Shown here in pieces: positions 6,326-8,542 of a stretch of 8,542 bases of DNA. The notes under the pieces are model-generated. The model ran no database searches. It was not told the origin of the DNA and was given only the letters and a program-made list of their open reading frames with translations. Position 1 is the first letter of the stretch; every line of letters begins with the position of its first letter. A program made the position numbers and the translations under genes. The stretch comes from Hyphomicrobiales bacterium (GTDB lineage: Bacteria; Pseudomonadota; Alphaproteobacteria; Rhizobiales; Beijerinckiaceae): NCBI GenBank assembly GCA_028290595.1, contig JAQGJO010000557.1:1-8542 (forward strand). The letters run 5' to 3'.

Positions 6326-6354
6326 TCGCCTGACTTTGCAGTCTTCATAGGCGA
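6326..6354 (-). promoter_or_regulatory. Intercistronic hairpin before the binding-protein gene
   Basis: In the minus-strand RNA, TCGCCT and GACT pair with the continuous arm AGTCAGGCGA, giving a 10-bp stem with a 5-base bulge on the 5' side and a GCAA (GNRA-type) tetraloop. It sits between the hydrolase stop and the ribosome-binding site (6309-6315) of the binding-protein gene, which stays free. No U-run follows, so termination is unlikely. mRNA processing or 5' protection, raising binding-protein output over the enzymes upstream, fits better. Confidence 0.45.
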
Positions 6355-6389
6355 GCACTGCCCATGCGTCCATCTCATTTGCACTACAG

Positions 6390-7205
6390 CTATGTCTTCA
6401 GGAAAGCCCCGACGGCCTTGCTGACTGCAGCCTCGCCCTCCATCACGACGGCATGGCCCGTACCGGCAACAATCTGCAAATCGCCTGCGCCCTTGAGGCC
6501 CTTGGCATAGGCCTCGCCATGGGCGCGCGGAACCATGTGGTCATGCTCGCCCCACAGCACGATCGACGGCATGGCGGCGCGGTGCAGCCGGTTGATCAGC
6601 GAGCGGTTGTAGAAATACGGCGGCTTGAAGCCGACGAAGGAGCCGAAGCGCAGCATGGCATAGCGCCGGGTCTCTTCGTCAAGATCGCCGCGCCCGTCGG
6701 GGAAATAGCGCAAGGCGTCGGTCGCGGTCGATGACGAGAACAGCACGTTGCGCAAAGTCTTGTAGTCGACGCCGCGTTCCGGCTGCGCATGCATGAAGAT
6801 ATCTTCGATCAATTCGCCGGGCACGAAAAGTCCGCAGGCGCCGATGAGCACCAGCTTCTTCACCCGCTCGGGATGGCGCACGGCGATCTCGGCGGCGATC
6901 CAGCCGCCGGCGCAATGGCCGACGAGCGTAAATTGCTTGAGGCCCAGGGCATCGAACAGTTCGAGATAGTGAAAGACGACGTCTTCGACGCTGGTGCCGT
7001 CTTCAAGTTCATCACTGCCGTTGCAGCCCGGATGCGCCGGCGCGATGAGTTTGCCCATGCCGGCTAAGGTCTTGTGAAATGCCAACAGATCGCCGGCAAC
7101 GCCATGCACATCGGCGAAGCCGTGCAGGTAGACGATCGGTTCGCCCGTGCCTTCCTCGATCAGTGTGACCTTGCGTCCTTTGATTTCGATCACGCGCGCG
7201 CTCAC
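6390..7205 (-). CDS. Alpha/beta hydrolase with cysteine at the nucleophile position
   Basis: A 271-residue cytoplasmic alpha/beta-hydrolase-fold enzyme, probably acting on an ester, thioester, lactone or C-C bond in a product of the neighbouring flavin oxidoreductase. Seen: oxyanion-hole motif YLHGF (26-30); PAHPGCNGSD (56-65); nucleophile elbow VGHCAGG (95-101); a helical cap around 125-205; acid residue Asp222 in WGEHDHMVP (218-226); catalytic His251 in GTGHAVVMEG (248-257). The elbow normally reads G-x-S-x-G; codon 6914-6912 is TGC, so residue 98 is cysteine. A Cys-His-Asp triad is known in dienelactone hydrolase. The gene starts with GTG at 7205, and its first four bases, GTGA, overlap the stop of the LLM gene, showing translational coupling. 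The start agrees with the conserved N-terminal strands; no better start lies downstream. The reading frame is intact, so this is not a decayed gene. Confidence 0.92.
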   Translation of the reverse strand: MSARVIEIKGRKVTLIEEGTGEPIVYLHGFADVHGVAGDLLAFHKTLAGMGKLIAPAHPGCNGSDELEDGTSVEDVVFHYLELFDALGLKQFTLVGHCAGGWIAAEIAVRHPERVKKLVLIGACGLFVPGELIEDIFMHAQPERGVDYKTLRNVLFSSSTATDALRYFPDGRGDLDEETRRYAMLRFGSFVGFKPPYFYNRSLINRLHRAAMPSIVLWGEHDHMVPRAHGEAYAKGLKGAGDLQIVAGTGHAVVMEGEAAVSKAVGAFLKT

Positions 7206-8449
7206 TTCGTCAGCTCCAACTGCATTTTTTCTTCCATTCCCTTGAATTGCTCGGCGAAGAGCTTACCGGACGCGGCCTTCAGGCGCGGCGCAACTTCGGT
7301 CCAGAACAGGCGCATGCTCTTGCGTGCGTTCTCATCCGGCATATTGCCCATATGAAACTGGATCAGAAGATGGCCGACCGGCGCCTGCTCCAGAATGTCC
7401 ATGAAGCGCCGGTACACCGTGTCCGGCGATCCGACGATGATGGACTGCGAGCGCTGCAGATCGTCCCAATCCTCGGTGTCGCCGAGCAGCGGCAAGGTCG
7501 GGTCGGAGTTCTTCAGATAATCGCGGAATTCGCTCGTCGGAATATAGGGAATGCCCGGCCCGAAGGTGAGCTGGCGGCCGACCCGGCGCTGATGGCCCTT
7601 CAGGCAATTGCGCAGAAAATACCAGATGCCGTCGCGCGATTCTTTTTGTGCGATCTCGTCCGTCTCACCGACATAGGTCGACATTAGAATGCCCATTCGA
7701 TAGGGCTGGTAGCGGTCGCCATGCTGTTCCAGCACGCGGCCGAACTGGGCGACGGAATTCGCCGTGCCCTTGCCGTGGCTGCGCGACGACAGGAAATAGC
7801 AATAACCCTTCTTGGCGATCTGCACGAGCGTGTCGCGCGACCGCGCACCGGGAATCCAGATCGGCGGATGCGGTGTCTGCGTCGGCTGCGGCCACGGATT
7901 GACGTAGCGCAACGGATAATGCTTGCCTTCGAAGGCGAACGGACCCGGCTCTGTCCAGGCGCGGTGAATAAGGTCGACCGCTTCCCAGAACTGGTCGCGC
8001 GAGACGGCCGACGGCGCATTGTAGTTGAACGTCTCGGGGCCGGAGCCCGGCGCGAACCCGGCGATCAGCCGCCCGTCCGACATATTGTCGAGCATGGCAT
8101 ATTCTTCCGCCACGCGTAGGGGATTGCCATGCAGCGGCAGCAGATTGCCGAGCACGACGATCTTGCCGCGTTGCGTCCGGTGCGCCAGGGCGGCGGCGAT
8201 GATATTGGGCGAGGGCATCAGCCCGTAGATATTCTGGTGATGCTCGTTGAGCACCATGCCGTCGAAGCCGAGCTCCGAGGCATAGGCCAGTTGATCGATG
8301 TACTGGCGATACAGCCCGCGGCTGCGCTGCCTGTCCCAAAGCGTGTTGGGAACTTTTACCCAGCCTGTTTCCTGGGTCTCGTCGAAATCGTCCGGCAGAT
8401 AGGGATAGGACATGAAATGCCAGCAATAGAGCTGGACCGGGGTGGTCAT
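7202..8449 (-). CDS. LLM-class (luciferase-like) flavin-dependent oxidoreductase
   Basis: A 415-residue flavin-dependent monooxygenase of the bacterial-luciferase superfamily; such enzymes use reduced FMN, from a separate reductase, and O2 to oxygenate a small molecule. Seen: ASELGFDGMVLNEHH (57-71), a typical LLM beta-strand with the conserved Glu-His-His; LMPSPNIIAAALAHRT (77-92); GNPLRVAEEYAMLDNMSDGR (108-127), the most diagnostic family block; HPPIWIPGARS (194-204); IIVGSPDTVYRRF (337-349) near the C-terminus. ATG 8449 is preceded by GGAGG (8456-8460) with 6-base spacing. The frame stays open to the window edge, adding 31 residues of unlike, hairpin-encoded sequence, so the shorter start is chosen. 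It is first in the four-gene unit and its stop overlaps the hydrolase start. No flavin reductase gene is in the window. Substrate unknown; it does not look like RutA, SsuD or a methylene-H4MPT reductase. Confidence 0.9.
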   Translation of the reverse strand: MTTPVQLYCWHFMSYPYLPDDFDETQETGWVKVPNTLWDRQRSRGLYRQYIDQLAYASELGFDGMVLNEHHQNIYGLMPSPNIIAAALAHRTQRGKIVVLGNLLPLHGNPLRVAEEYAMLDNMSDGRLIAGFAPGSGPETFNYNAPSAVSRDQFWEAVDLIHRAWTEPGPFAFEGKHYPLRYVNPWPQPTQTPHPPIWIPGARSRDTLVQIAKKGYCYFLSSRSHGKGTANSVAQFGRVLEQHGDRYQPYRMGILMSTYVGETDEIAQKESRDGIWYFLRNCLKGHQRRVGRQLTFGPGIPYIPTSEFRDYLKNSDPTLPLLGDTEDWDDLQRSQSIIVGSPDTVYRRFMDILEQAPVGHLLIQFHMGNMPDENARKSMRLFWTEVAPRLKAASGKLFAEQFKGMEEKMQLELTK

Positions 8450-8455
8450 TCGTTT

Positions 8456-8460
8456 CCTCC
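8456..8460 (-). promoter_or_regulatory. Ribosome-binding site of the LLM oxidoreductase
   Basis: GGAGG on the minus strand, 6 bases before ATG 8449. It decides the start against the longer reading frame that runs to the window edge. Confidence 0.8.
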
Positions 8461-8489
8461 ACGCGGCCTGTTTGTCGCCGCTGATTTGT

Positions 8490-8521
8490 CGGAGCGTCTT
8501 TTGCGAAAGATGCGCGCTCCG
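8490..8521 (-). promoter_or_regulatory. Bulged inverted repeat upstream of the LLM operon
   Basis: CGGAGCG (8490-8496) and CGCTCCG (8515-8521) pair perfectly, and TCTTT/AAAGA (8497-8501, 8506-8510) form an inner stem with a 4-base loop. The minus-strand order is CGGAGCG, CGCA bulge, TCTTT, CGCA loop, AAAGA, CGCTCCG. It lies 40-72 bases before the LLM start. It may be an operator, a 5'-UTR structure, or the terminator of an unseen upstream gene; no U-run follows. A TTTGTCG direct repeat (8471-8477, 8485-8491) lies beside it. The operon promoter is probably here or beyond the window edge. Confidence 0.45.
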
Positions 8522-8542
8522 TCCGGCCGTAAAATGGCTCAT

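Noticed and set aside
6390..7205. Pseudogene status for the hydrolase because of the missing serine
   Set aside because: Frame, length, oxyanion motif, Asp and His are intact and the gene is translationally coupled, so a working Cys enzyme is more likely.
7665..8462. 265-codon minus-strand frame inside the LLM gene
   Set aside because: Frame-shifted reading of the LLM gene; Arg-rich and without family blocks, while the real frame is intact.

Overview
The window is a GC-rich, gene-dense piece of chromosome, most likely from an alphaproteobacterium of the order Hyphomicrobiales (Rhizobiales), near Bradyrhizobium, Rhodopseudomonas or the Xanthobacteraceae. This rests on three things. The prephenate dehydratase has an alphaproteobacterial-style ACT domain (ESYM in place of ESRP). 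A gap carries copies of the palindrome ATGCCCGGGCTTGTCCCGGGCAT, which I recall as a common intergenic repeat in these bacteria. A Bug-type solute-binding protein sits beside degradation-type enzymes. The assignment is from memory of families, not a search.

Layout: seven complete genes and one more (the last) whose coding region is complete but whose promoter region is cut by the window edge. On the left, on the minus strand, are a PfkB-family sugar kinase (120-1052) and prephenate dehydratase pheA (1270-2130). A 217-base gap between them holds two inverted copies of the palindromic repeat. From a divergent intergenic region (2131-2290) a two-gene plus-strand unit runs to the right: a metal-dependent amidohydrolase (2291-3646) and a 3-hydroxyisobutyrate-dehydrogenase-like oxidoreductase (3676-4557). 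It meets head-on a four-gene minus-strand unit. In transcription order that unit is an LLM-class (luciferase-like) flavin oxidoreductase (8449-7202), an alpha/beta hydrolase joined to it by a 4-base GTGA overlap (7205-6390), a tripartite-tricarboxylate-type periplasmic binding protein (6304-5282) and a beta-class glutathione S-transferase (5192-4572).

Apart from pheA, and perhaps the kinase, the gene set looks like a small-molecule catabolic module: periplasmic capture, flavin-dependent oxygenation, hydrolysis, ring or amide hydrolysis, reduction or oxidation of a hydroxy-acid/semialdehyde, and glutathione chemistry. The substrate cannot be read from the sequence. The logic resembles, without homology to, pyrimidine degradation by Rut enzymes.

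The most interesting observations are a cysteine in place of the nucleophilic serine in the alpha/beta hydrolase (GHCAGG), a glycine where the deaminase-type amidohydrolases have their catalytic glutamate (HVTG), bulged hairpins in all three non-coding stretches of the four-gene operon (one covering the GST ribosome-binding site), and the paired palindromic repeat with a compensatory base-pair swap. I see no CRISPR array, tRNA, rRNA, transposase or phage gene.
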